Assembly: GCA_032164245.1 (NCBI GenBank)
Contig: JAVMKO010000006.1
Coordinates: 39,892,319 to 39,956,318, forward strand
Source of the DNA: Sternotherus odoratus
Lineage: Eukaryota > Chordata > Testudines > Kinosternidae
Direction of reading: 5' to 3'
Length of the DNA: 64,000 bases
The notes beneath the pieces were generated by a model. That model searched no databases. It was not told where the DNA came from and was given only the letters and a program-made list of their open reading frames with translations. Numbering within the stretch: the stretch's first letter is position 1; each line of letters begins with the position of its first letter. The position numbers and the translations under genes are program-made. This document shows positions 1 to 12,200 of this stretch, piece after piece.

Positions 1-576
1 GTCGAGCTGTGCAAAGATATTATGAAGGCTGTGTTCTCCCTCTATAGTAATTAAACTTTGTTTAGTACCTTGTTACATTCTCACTCTAAGGAAAATAGGT
101 TCCCTTTCTGGTCAGAGCTATTTTTTTGTGTGTTTTTTTTCTTCCATTTTCTTTTTCTTTTTGTGTGTCCTCTGTTTTTCCCTTTGCATTTTCTTCCAAC
201 AACTCCCAATTCTAAAGTCCCATGGACTTTACTCCCTCCTCCTACCTCTGTTACATCGGCTCAAATGAAAGAATGGCTAATGTTAACAGTGAAGTGTAAC
301 TGTTGGACTTTTGAATTGACATTCAAATGAATAGGGGGTAAGGGAATTAACACCATGGGGTGGTGGTTGTTTCAGGCTGTCTGCAGACTCATTGTTTTGT
401 CTTCCTTTGGAAGGTTGTCTCTACAGACCTCTGAGAAATCTTTAAATTCTGAAGAATCTGACTTTTTGGTAATGAGGGCCATATAAATAGTGCGCCTCAT
501 TTAGGTAATGTTCATGTGAAAGGTGCCCCTGCTATAAATGGATATTGGTCACACACACAAATTTCTTTCCTTTAGC
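1..576. other. BAZ1A intron, no recognised element
   Basis: AT-rich unique-looking sequence upstream of the first visible BAZ1A exon. The short open frame at 58-330 is low-complexity (Phe/Leu-rich from T-runs) and has no coding signature. I see no exon, RNA gene or transposon terminus. Confidence 0.5.
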
Positions 577-1787
577 ATGTTTTAGGCAGGGCCGGCGACA
601 GAAATTTTGGGGCCCCTTACTCTGATCATTTGTCCCCCCCCCCCCCCCAGCTGGTCTCCCGCCGCCCGCGCCCTGCCCCGCCCGGGCCTACGTGGGACTG
701 CCTTGCCGGTCGGGTATAGCGGGGGTGGTGTCGTGTTGCGGGGGTACCGGGCGCAGTCGGCGGTAGCACGGTGGCATGAGGCGCGCCGCGCAGCCTCTAG
801 CACACCACCCCTGCCTGGCCCGACTCCCCCACCCCCCCAGCCTATTCTCCTTCCCACCCCCACCCCCACCCCGCCTGACCCGGCCCACCCAACCTAATCT
901 CCTCCCCCAGCCTAACCTCCTCCCCTCCCCACCCATCCCTGCCTGGCCCACCCCGCTGTTGGGGGTGATCTTCCTTTACCCCCGCCCAGCCTTCCCTCCC
1001 CCACCCCTGCCTGGCCCATCCCACCGAACCTAACCTCTTCCCCCCCTCCCACTCACAGACCAGCCTCCTGCCCCCCATGCCTGACCTTCCCAGCTCAGCC
1101 TCCCCCCCACCAAACCTCCTTCCCTCCCGCACCCACGCCTCGCCCACCCCATCCAGCGTAGTCTCCTGCCGCCCTCCCCGCCCGCCCAGCCTGGCCTCCC
1201 CTCCCTCCCCCCCCGACCCCTCCAAACCTATCTGCACACCGCCTCCCCCGCAGCCAGGGCTGTTCTCCGAGACTTTCCGGGCGAGGAGCAGCAGGACACT
1301 GAGCTAAACGGCGGCAGCAGCAGGTGCCGAACCCAGGCGGGTTCCTCCTCCACCTGGCAGGGAGTGAGCGATGGAGGGAGACTGGGGCCGCCATCCGGCT
1401 AGGGAAGCAGCGCGGCTCAGGCATCCGGGGACGGCTTCCCCAGGCGGGGCGGCGGGGGGTGCTGGGGCCAGCCGCAGGGCTCGCCCGGAGCGGGGCTGTT
1501 CTCGAGTCCCCACTGGGAGCCTGGCGCCGAGCCCGCGGTCACGCTCCCTCCAGCCCGCGCCATGGCCGCGCGTCCCCCCGAACTTTGCCTCGGGTCAGGC
1601 CCGGGGGGGGGGGAAGCCGGCTCCCAGCCCCCTGCATGCGCCCTGAGTCCCTTGGCCCCTCCCTCCCAACGCACGCGGCCGCCGGCATGGACGGGCCCCT
1701 GCCCTCTGCCACCCCATGGGCAGCCGCGGCCAACCGGAGCGGCGGCAGTGTCCCCCCCCCCCCCCGTCGCCGGCCCTGGTTTTAGGT
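577..1787. repeat. C-rich, GC-rich low-complexity block in BAZ1A intron
   Basis: This stretch is abruptly GC-rich inside an AT-rich intron. From about 780 to 1250 it is a degenerate pyrimidine-rich tandem pattern in which CCTAACCTCC-like and CCTGGCCCA-like phrases recur. From about 1260 to 1780 it becomes CpG-rich. The left edge (a GGGCCGGCGACAG phrase at about 590) resembles the edge of an interspersed element, and the right edge abuts a hAT MITE. Open frames on both strands here are Pro/Gly/Arg-rich shadows. It could be the GC-rich core of a large non-autonomous element; the family is not identified. Confidence 0.6.
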
Positions 1788-2077
1788 CAGGGGTAGTCAA
1801 CCTATGGCGAGCTGATTTTCAGTGCCACTGACGCTATCTGGGTCCTGGCCACTGGTCCAGGGCTCTATGTTTTAATTTAATTTTAAATGAAGCTTCTTCT
1901 TAAACATTTTAAAAATCTTATTTACTTTACATACAATAATAATTTAGTTATATGTTAAAGACTTATAGAAAGAGACCTTCTAAAAACATTAAAGTGTATT
2001 AGTGGCACATGAAACCTTAAATTAGAGTAAATAATGGAAGACTCGGCACACCACTTCTGAAAGGTTGACGACCCGTA
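1788..2077. mobile_element. hAT-type MITE with 8-bp target duplication
   Basis: Terminal inverted repeats are visible: CAGGGGTAGTCAACCT at the left and AGGTTGACGACCCGTA at the right. The element is flanked by 8-bp direct repeats, ttttaggt (1780-1787) and tttcaggt (2078-2085), with one mismatch. Eight-bp duplications are typical of hAT transposases. No transposase is encoded, so the copy is non-autonomous. It lies in a BAZ1A intron. Confidence 0.85.
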
Positions 2078-2085
2078 TTTCAGGT

Positions 2086-3072
2086 TTTCATTTACAAACA
2101 GAAAAAACTATAGAATAAATGTAAAAAACTCCACTTCTTCCCTGTTACTGCTAATGATAAAACCATGTACTCTGGAGGTGCTGATAGGCAGGACTACCAG
2201 TGAGTGGAAGGCCCTAGGAGCAGGGTGAGGGAAGCTGATGAGGGGGCTGCTGACATATTACAGCTCTTTGGCAGTGTACATTGGTAAATTTCTGTCTCCT
2301 GGGGCTTAGGTTGGCCACCCCTGGGTTAACCGTTTAAACTTTTACATCCCTATAGAAATCCCTCCCCCTGCAAAAAAAAAATGAGGGAGTTACCATTAAC
2401 CAACAGCTTCTGTCAGTTCATTCTTGACGGACTGCCTCAGAGTTTTGTGTAGTTCTCTCCTCAGCACACTCCCACCCCAACTCCCTTACATCCCCTGAAC
2501 AAAGGCTTTTGCCATCCTAGATGCTTTTACAAACTATGGGTTTAATCTTTTTGAATGTGCTGTCAACTTTTTTTGTGCCTTCTAATCTTTGGCATGTATT
2601 TAACTTCTCCTATTATAATATGCTGTTTGACATTTCTTTTCATATCTTAAAGCTTTTATTATCCCATTCTTTCATTTAGCTTTTTTAAAGGGACAATGTC
2701 AACTTCACATCTAGACAAATGTGAAAAATGAGTTAGTGTCAGAGACTACTGGCTGTTACTTGTTAAAGTGGTAGGTAAAAGCTTTTAAGATAGGCATGTG
2801 ATTTTTTTAAAGTAAACAATATCCCTTTAATTTGCTTGCTTAGGGGAGGTTTGGATGTTAATATCTATCTTTGGGGATGTAGATATTTGATCCTGGTTTG
2901 GGTTAGATTCTGCTATGATGATATGAAAATATCAATACTGAGATACCTCTCATTATTAGAAAGTATTTTAAAGAACTACTACTACTTTGTTAATAATAAT
3001 CCTGGTTATTGAAAGTGCATTTTCTGGTCACTTAAGAAAGAGCTCTAACAAAAAGTGTATTGGTTATTGCAG
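2086..3072. other. BAZ1A intron, nothing clear
   Basis: AT-rich intronic sequence running to the TTGCAG acceptor at 3067-3072. No coding exon or complete transposon terminus was recognised. Confidence 0.5.
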
Positions 3073-3239
3073 ACAAACCTCAAAGTGACAACAAACCTCT
3101 TTCATCAGGGCGGGGAAGAATACAGAATCCACATGAGACATTTCAAATGTCTGCAGAAAAGCAGCTTGAACTGAGACTTAGAGATTTTCTATTGGACATT
3201 GAAGACCGAATCTATCAAGGAACACTGGGGGCAATTAAG
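3073..3239 (+). CDS. BAZ1A: BAZ1A exon (helical region, part 1)
   Basis: Acceptor TTGCAG ends at 3072 and donor AAG|GTATTA starts at 3240. The exon is 167 nt, opens two nucleotides into a codon and ends on a complete codon. It encodes a polar segment then an amphipathic stretch (KQLELRLRDFLLDIEDRIY) typical of the helical domain between DDT and PHD in BAZ1 proteins. Confidence 0.94.
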
Positions 3240-6200
3240 GTATTACATTATAGTCTTTCATGGAAAGTGGCATTTCTAGGAGCCAAACAGTGCTGCTCAC
3301 TCTTTTGCCTGAAGAAGAACTCTGTACGCTATTCTTATTTCATTTGAAATTCAAGTTAAATGTGTACAATTATTGGCACAAACAGAAGTCTGCAGGCTCT
3401 CATTCATGTTTTCTTCAGGTTGCAGACAGGCAATCTTGGAGATCAGCTTTAGAAAATGGGCAGTATGAGCTGCTAAATGAGGAAAACAAGGAAAATGGGA
3501 TCATTAAAACTGTGAATGAGGACATTGAAGAAATGGAAACAGATGATCAAGCCAAGTTTATTTTAAAAGACAGGTAAGAGCTGTGATTTTAAATATCAAT
3601 CTCAAAATGGTTGTTTTCCATGTGTTATGGGATTTTTGTATAGGCTGACTTTGCACATCACCACTCTGCTAAACTAACTGCCATAATTCTCGATAAATTC
3701 TGTGAACCAACATTTTCTATATTAAATATATCAGTGTTTTTAAGCCATGTATTAATGTCCAGTGAGCTATAGAACTTTGTTCTAGTATTTGCATGACTGT
3801 GTTTGTTACTTCGTATGTTTAAATAAAATAGGTCAAATATTGCATGCATTTTGTATCTTGCAACATATTTGATCTATCTGGCAACTGGGATCCAGACTCA
3901 AGCTTGGTCCCCACTAGGGCTTAACGTAGACTTTATCAAGGTAAAGTCGATTTAAGCTTGTACCCGTCCTCACATGCATGCCCTTAAAGTAGATTTAAAG
4001 GGACCTTAAAATCGACTTTTGTACTCCTCCCTAACGAGAGGAGTAGCTGAAATCGACCCCTCTCTGGGTCGATTGTGAGCTAGTGAGGATGCATGTGACT
4101 GTAAGCCTCCAACCTTCCGAGCAGCTCCCCGCCGCACCCTCCCCCCCCCCCCAAGCAGCCCCGCGTCGGAACCCCTCGCCCGCCCGAGCAGCCCCGCGCC
4201 GGACCCCTCCGCCCGCCCGAGCAGCTCCGCGGACACACCCCCCACCGCCCAAGCGGGGGGAGGGGGAGCCTGCGCGGGGCTGCTCGGGCGGGCGGGGGGT
4301 CCGTGGAGCTGCTCGGGCGGGCGGAGGGGTCCGGCACGGGGCTTCTCGGGTGGGCACGGGGGCCACGGAGCTGCTCGGGTGGGAGGCTGATCCCCTGGGG
4401 AGCGGGCCTGGCTGCCCCAAAAGGTGGTGCCTGCTGGGGACTCCCTGCACTGTGGGATATCTACCCACAGTGCAATGCTTGCTATGTCGACCCTTGCAAA
4501 AGTTCAAGGACAGACACTGTCGACCTGCTGTGCTTTGTGGGGACGTACTAAGTCGACTTTATAAAGCCTACTTTAGAAAATTGACTTAAGGGAAATCGAC
4601 CTACTGCTGTAGTGAAGACATACCCTTAATTTGCTGAGGGGGAAAAGCTCCATAGAAAGACTGTATAATTAAGCCTAGGATTTAGTCACAGGCATTTATA
4701 GTATCAGTCATGGGCAATAAACAAAAATTCCCAGCCCCTGCAACCTGTCCATGACTTGTATTTATAAATACTCCTGACTAAATCTTGGGGGGCTGGATGG
4801 GTGCCATGGGCCAGCAGCACCAGCCGCCTCGGGGCCACTAAGCAGCCACTGCTCTGGCTGCCCAGGGGGCCACCATCTCCAGTCACCCAGGGAAACTGCT
4901 GCCTGGCAGTTCCTGGGACCACCCGAGGAAAGGCCAGTGTAGCCGGTCTCAGGGCCTCTCCAGCAGTGGCAGGTGTGGCTGTCCCTGGAGCCACCTGAGC
5001 AGTGGACCCTAGAGCCAGCTGCTTGACTGGTTTTTATGTTCTCATATTTGGTTTGTTCTTTCTTTATTGCTATACTGCAGTATTGTAAAAATTTATACTA
5101 TTTATTTGAGGGGGGAACCTAGTAAAACATTTCCCTACAACTGCCATAGTCTTTTTTTTACGGTCATGTAATTCCTGGGGCCAGTTCTTGTTACCTGTGG
5201 TGTAGAATTTAAAATCCCATAAATCCTATTAACTTTTTTAAAATTGTAGACTTGTTGGATTAAAAACTGAAGCTCCAAGCACTGCATCAACAAATACAAG
5301 CACTCCGCAGCCAGTTAATAATGTGGTCCATTATTTGGCATCTGCACTGCTTCAGATAGAGCAAGGCATTGAGCGCAGATTCCTCAAAGCACCACTTGGT
5401 AAGCATTTCATCTTAATATCACATCTTCTGTATTAGATTTTTTTTGAAGAGAAATAGATTTTTTTTTTTAAATTTCTTGAAGTCTTTTGGTGATACTATA
5501 CCAAGACAAAATAACATGTAACTAACATCTTTCCATGGACATCTTGAATATTTTTTAATTTTCACAAAGTGGTTATTGCACAGCAATAATTGCTGTAAAT
5601 CTGTGGAACATTGGGGAATGTTCAAGTTCCCCAAATGCTTTCTATAGTTTCTGCTCTTGAGCCATGTGGCCTCTAGTGTGTACTCTAGGGAATTTGACCA
5701 AAAAGCTTATACTATTAAGTGTAGAACACCTTGGACAAGACAATTGGCCTGGGGTTGCCCTCACTGAAAATGCCAAGATCAGGACAGGCTGTAAAAGGGA
5801 GAGCAGAAAAACCGGTGGTTAACCCTGAAGTTAAACTCACCAACCAGTCACAAACTGTACTTTTGATCCCCCCCACTGGTTATCAAGAAGCCAAAAAAAG
5901 AAATCACACAGCCTCCTTATTGTATTCCAGTACTCTGGCTCCCAGTCAGCACCTATGTCCAGTTTAGTGACAAGTTTATTTAAAAAACTGCTCTCTATAT
6001 AAAATGTTCTTCTGAACCCCAAAGGCCAGCCACATTGCCAGGTCAACATTAACTTGGATCTTACCCAAAATAGCACACTGCCAGCCAATCCATTAGCATC
6101 TAAAACTAAACGTTTATTATAAAAGAAAGACCAAGAAGAGAATTGTTAAATGATAAAACGGTCAGATACGTATAGAGACTTCAAAGTTCATATGTCCAAT

Positions 6201-9200
6201 TCTTAGCAGTATTTGGTGAGTTTGCTGGCTTGAAAGTCCCTCTGAAACACATCCACAGCTTGGATATGGCTCATTCAGGGCTTGGCTGCACTTGCAGCTG
6301 TAGAGCGCTTTGGGTTAAACCAGCCTTTGGAGAGTGCTCTAGGGAAAGCGCTCCAGTCTGTCCACACTGTCAGCTGCAAGCGTTCTGGAGTGGCAACATT
6401 TGCGGCACTTGCAGCAGCATTGGCGGCAGTGCATTCTGGGCAGCTATCCCAGCGTTCAAGTGGCTGCAAAATGCTTTTCAAATGAGGGGTGTGGGGTGGA
6501 GTGTGTTTTGTGTATGTGGAGGGAGAGAGCGAGCGGCTTTTTGGAGTGCTGAGAGTGTGTCAGCATGCTATCTTGTAAGTTCAGACCCTCCTGACCCCTG
6601 CTTCTCACTAACTCACGGGGTAAATGTTTTCTTTGCCCTGTTGTTGCTGTCTGAGATGGAGCTCTGAACAGGCACTTCCGCATTCCTCCAGCTGAGTTCA
6701 AAACAAAGGGAAGAGAGGCCACGTGACTTAAGGAGATCAGGGGGTGTTCCCGGAGGTCAATCAGTGCGCAGTATCCTTACTACCCATTTACACTGAAGCT
6801 GCAGCGTCTCACCCAATACACAACAGCTGTTAATCCTCTTGCAAGGGGGAGTACAGGAGTGCTCCAGCCAGGGAGTCCAAGCGCTCTACGTGCCTTGCCA
6901 GTGTGGATGGGCAGTAAGGTTTATTGCGGTATAAAGTGCCAGTGTAGCCAAGCCCTCAGTTTGTTACTCCAGAGGTAAGAACAGGAATGAAGATCAAGTA
7001 GAGATGATGCAGCTGCCATTTATAGTCTTTTTTGCCATGCAGCTTGTTACTTACTCTGTCCCAAACACAAGCTGCCTAGAACATGGCATAGAAAAGCCTT
7101 AAGAATATTTTGTCAAGTGTCTTGTTTTGGTGTCACTTTTAAGAATGTTTTGACATCAGCTTGGTGTTAAAGGGTGAAATCCAAAGATGAAAATTCATTG
7201 TTCAAGGTTTGCACTAAACTCTTGTGCCAGGATGTAAGCCCGGAAATCACTGACACTGAAGGGTTCAGAAATGAATGGGAATGCTCCTGGGTGCTTATTC
7301 CTATTTTATCACATGAAAAGTAGCCTTTACCCATGAGTATCCGTTCAGATACACAGAATCTTCAGTATAGAATGAACCTGGATGTTTGTATAAGTAATGT
7401 AACTTCTGTTTCCTTCTTATAATACAAGATGCCAGTGATGGTGGACGTTCATATAAAACAGTCCTGGACCGCTGGAGAGAATCTCTTCTTTCTTCTGGCA
7501 GCCTGTCCCAAGTCTTTCTACATCTCTCCACTTTGGATCGCAGTGTTATCTGGTCTAAGTCCATTCTAAATGCTCGCTGCAAGATGTGCCGAAAGAAAGG
7601 TGACGCGGAAAGCATGGTGCTGTGTGATGGCTGCGGTCGAGGTTATCATATCTACTGTATCAGGCCCAAGCTCAAGGTGTCTGAAGAAAAAGCTTTTGAA
7701 AATCTCAGAATTCAGGTAAGGCTGAAGACCGATGGCACCTCACTAATGCATATTTGTATATTATCAGGCCATTCCTGAAGGAGACTGGTTTTGTCCAGAG
7801 TGCCGACCAAAACAACGTTCTAGACGCCTCTCCTCTAGGCAGAGACCTTCTATGGAAAGTGATGAAGAGGCTTCAGAACAGTTTGAAGAGGAGGAGGAAG
7901 AGGCTTACTATGAGGAAGTGGGACAAAGTGAAGAAGAGGATTATGAGGAGGAACAAGAGGAAGAAGATGAATCCCAAGAGGAGGAAGAAATGAGGTAAGT
8001 CGGGGCCCATAAGAACTGTTAAAGGGTAACACTATTATGCTAATTGATTAAATATGCTTAGTGCTCTACAAGACAGAAAGTACATGGTCTTTGTCTCAAA
8101 GAATTGCAGACACATAGGTCAGTGGTGACTTTGGCCCTCAGCATTTGGTTTATTGGCATTGTGCATAAATATCCACTCCTAGGGATGAAAATACACTCTT
8201 ACTAATGTATATTTGATAGGATACAATCTGTGGTCACGAAGTATCGGGTGTCTGCTCTTTCTCAAGCCACAAACCTGTATTGGTATTCGGGAGAGGTGCT
8301 GTTCAGAAAATTAAATTCCCAACTTTCAGATACTGTAAGTTTGAATGGAATAGAATAGATGGACATGGTGAGAACTGGATAGTAAAGAAAATAAAAAGGT
8401 TCTCACCAAAGGAGAATTCTAGAGGTGTGGAATAGGGCCAAGTAAACGTGCAGTTTGAAAAATCCAGTACATTGATGATTTTGTGTCACAAATCAAGAAT
8501 GGAGCTTAAAGGGAGCTTGTGACCCAGGGAACACTTTTCTCTATAGTCATTTGCATTTGAGTATGAATTAGAGGAGTTACACATCCTATCCCCAAAAGTT
8601 GGGGTTTAATCGTTTGAGAGAACATACATTTCCATGGGACCATCAACTGCCAAATAGTGTTCCTTGGGTCTCCCTTCTCGAATCTTGATCTAGCCTTGTG
8701 AGGCATTATGGCAGACCCAAGGACTGGACAGGACTTTATGTTAAAACCTGTCGTGTCTGCAGCTTATTTATGTGGGGATGAGATTCCTGTGTATTACTAG
8801 CAACAACTGTTTCCTCAAGAAATAAGGAGCCAATTTGAAGAATAGAACCCAGGGGTCTTTTCAGGCAGCACATTTCTAATATTAAGCTGTTGGGCTGACT
8901 AGGCAAAGACCATTTTTAGTTTAGAGAACTCCACAGAGCAATGTTTAAGAGTGCTAGTTGGATGCCCGCTTCAGTGGAAGCCAATTTTCTGTCTTGTTAA
9001 ACAGAAATTAGGTACCAAATTAGAAGCCTTGAGGAGACGAGTGAAGTAGGTGTTTAGAATAGTTAGAAGTAATGATTTGTACAATACTGCTATGTACTTC
9101 CATTTTTACAGCCCATCAAAACAAGGAAGACCACAAGTCAAACTTCCATTAAAAATGAGAGCAGCTAAACTCAACAACCCCTTTTCAAGTCGGAGCAGTC

Positions 9201-12200
9201 AGCGTCAGGCCAGTGGAAGATATACTTCTCGGAGTCAGCAGAATACACCTAAGCAAACTGAATCTTCATCCAGAGTTACTGGAAGGGGGCTAAGAAAGAT
9301 AAAGTCTGCCCCTCCATCAGTAACAAAACCTTCTTTAAGACTGAACAGCCGTACCACTCGTCAGAGTCAAGGCTCATTACAAGCAGATGTATTTGTGGAA
9401 TTACTCAGTCCTCGAAGACGACGCAGAGGAAAGAAGACTGCTGACGGTACATCAGAGAACAGTCCATCTCTTGGCTTCAGAATTGTTGCCACCACAGACT
9501 CACGTGAACGGCTTAGAAGATCTCCTCCAGCTTCTACACAGAAGTTTTCTCTTCAGGATAGTGAATCTAAGAGAAGGGGAAGGAAACGACAATCCACAGG
9601 TTAGAAAAGCTTTGCTAGGAAAAAGTTAAAACTACTCCTTAGATGGTGGAGAAGGGGGAAAGTTAGAGTTTTCAGGTACTTATTGAGAAGTGGTTATATG
9701 GAAGTTTTTTTACAATCTACAAGACAGTTCCATTGAAAATTAACCTGTTGCCACTGCAAGTTCCTGTCACTAATCCTTAAGTACTTTGAATTAACCTGTC
9801 AAACTGAGTGATCAGGTCCATGACACAAGTGTTAATTTCCTGTTTTCACTTCATGTGGGGGGCTTTCTAGTTAGTGAACTGTAGATCTGGAAGTGATGAT
9901 AGACTGAGTGTAATCCATATGTAACTGCTAAAAGGCAAATACTAAATCTTTATTAAAGTAAATCCTAATGATGACTATTGAGTAAACCATGGAGGACACC
10001 GAAATAATGGGACAATGTAATTAGGAATATGGGTGATAAATAAGAGAGATTCACCCTAGAAAAATGTAAACTGATGTTTGGAGAGACAATCCAAAACACT
10101 AATTGAGGCAAATATTTGAAAAGCCACAATGTCACAAAAGACCTAGTACGTGACAAAAGACTGCAAATTAGCAAAAGAGTGGCAGTTATAATGCTAGTGT
10201 TTTGTGTTGTATTTTGTACCATTTCAAGCCTTCACCATTAGGTGTCTCTGCTGATCCTGTAGCCAAGAATTGCCAATACTCTCCTAGTCCTTCCTGATCA
10301 GGAAGCAGAGTAAATGTTCTCTGAACTAGAATGGCAAAATGGTAGCTCAGACAGTAAGAGAGGACTCTGCTATAACCCTATAGTAGACAAAAGGTTTAAA
10401 TAGAGCATCTGTGTATGAGCTGCTGTTTTGGGGGTGTATTTAAACTGTTTTCTTGGTTATACACATATTTGTAAAAGGTATATTTTTATACTGAGCTTGC
10501 TAGATTCCTCCTCTTTTATCCTGATGTGCCTAGAGGTGATCTTCATTCGGTCACTACTACTGACTTAGTACTGTATTTCAGCAGGGCTGTAGCACAGTTC
10601 AGGCATGTGGCCTTGATATACAGAAGGATCTGAACCAAACTGTGAATTGTGTTTGGGAGCTATTGTTTTGAAACTAGGTCTCCCAAAATGAAAGCTGCTG
10701 GTCAAACTGCCAGGTTATGACCTTGAGCAGATCAGCAGTGATTACAACAGAGCTCTGGGAATGAGGGTGGAAGTGGTATTCTCATCAATCCTGCTGGTTG
10801 AGGGTAGGGGTTTGGGAAGGAGATGAGTGCCTGGTTGCACAGATGATGTTGACAGGAGGGCTTTGGCTTCCTTGACCATGGTGGGATGCTGTTAAGGTCC
10901 ACAGCAGTCCTCCTTCCCCAATCTTTCCCCTGATGAAGAAGGGGAAGAGCAACTTGAGGTGTTTACTCACTAACATAGTAAGGATGGCTTTAAACTAGGT
11001 TAAAAGGAGGCAGGGTGACAAAATCCTACAGGTAAGTATGAAAGGTGACCTTGACAGAGGGCTGGAAGTTGGGATGGGGGGTGGGGTGGGGAATGGAAAA
11101 TAGGTTCATAAGCTCAACAAGAGGGGAAACAATGGGGGGAATCACAACATCTTGTATGTAAATATACAAATACAAAAAGTGTAGGGAACAAACCGGAAGA
11201 ACTGGAAGTCTTTGTACATAAGCAAAATCATGCAACATGCATCACAGCGACTTGGTGGGATAAATCTCATGACTGGAATATTAGTATAGAGCAGATGTTC
11301 TCAAACTGGGGGGCAGAATGTATTCTGTGGACATGTGAGAAGCTTTAGGGGGGGGGGGGGTAAATTGACAGCATGCATTTTACCCACAGCAATGAATAAC
11401 TAGCAAAGCTGATTCCTCCAAACATATCAGGCCCTTAGATGGCGCTGTGCATTTGACTGTAGATCAGTCATCTCCAAACCTTTTAGGGTTATTCCCCCCC
11501 TTTACCCCTGTCTACCCCCCCCCCCCCAGGCCAGGAATGGAACTGCAGTCCATACCCCAGATCAGTTGGAATGCAAGATCTTTCATCAAAGTCAACACTG
11601 GTAGCCAATTCTATAGTAAAATAACAAGGTTTATTAACTAGAAAAAGTGAGTGTTGTTGGGAGGTTAAAGCAGGTATAAAATATGCACAAGAAGTCATAG
11701 TTTGTAATCCCAAATGGTGGCAGTATATAATAAATTGCTAGTTTCCCAGAAGTCTTTTCAGGATACCCAGATTGTTTCTGGGGATCTCTGCTTTCTTATG
11801 GTGCACTTCCCTGTAGAAGTCCAAACAGTCCAGAGATACAGGATCTTTCCTTGAATACTTACTTATGGCTTCTTCACGCAGAAAACAAACTGGGAGTGTT
11901 ACTACTCATGTGGGCTTTTCCTTTGACGGAGAGTGAGGAATCCACTTTGGGCCTTTGACCTTCTATCATCACACACAAAGACCACTTACTTTGAAATGAG
12001 CACTTTTCATTTACATTCTACAAGGTTCCTTTCTTGTTTGATAGATTACTTAGTTGCCGGGGTATGCACAATGTAAACATCTGCCACTGCATTATAATGG
12101 AACACAAATAAGTGAAAACAATGCAAGTAACATCCCACTAGTTTTCATGAACTTTAAACACCAAATACACTCTTATCTGTTTATTACTTTGATCTATACT

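Noticed and set aside
582..1800. Several overlapping open frames on both strands in the GC-rich block
   Set aside because: Their Pro/Gly/Arg-rich residues follow from C-rich tandem sequence; there is no domain, splice context or consistent frame.
4083..4589. 168-codon open frame in the foldback MITE
   Set aside because: Arises from the GC palindrome; both strands are equally open.
7301..7615. 104-codon open frame on the - strand across the BAZ1A PHD exon
   Set aside because: Antisense of a well supported exon with splice sites on the + strand.
8219..8337. Possible extra BAZ1A exon with AG and GTAAGT edges
   Set aside because: Its translations match no BAZ1A segment, and the neighbouring exons already join in phase without it.
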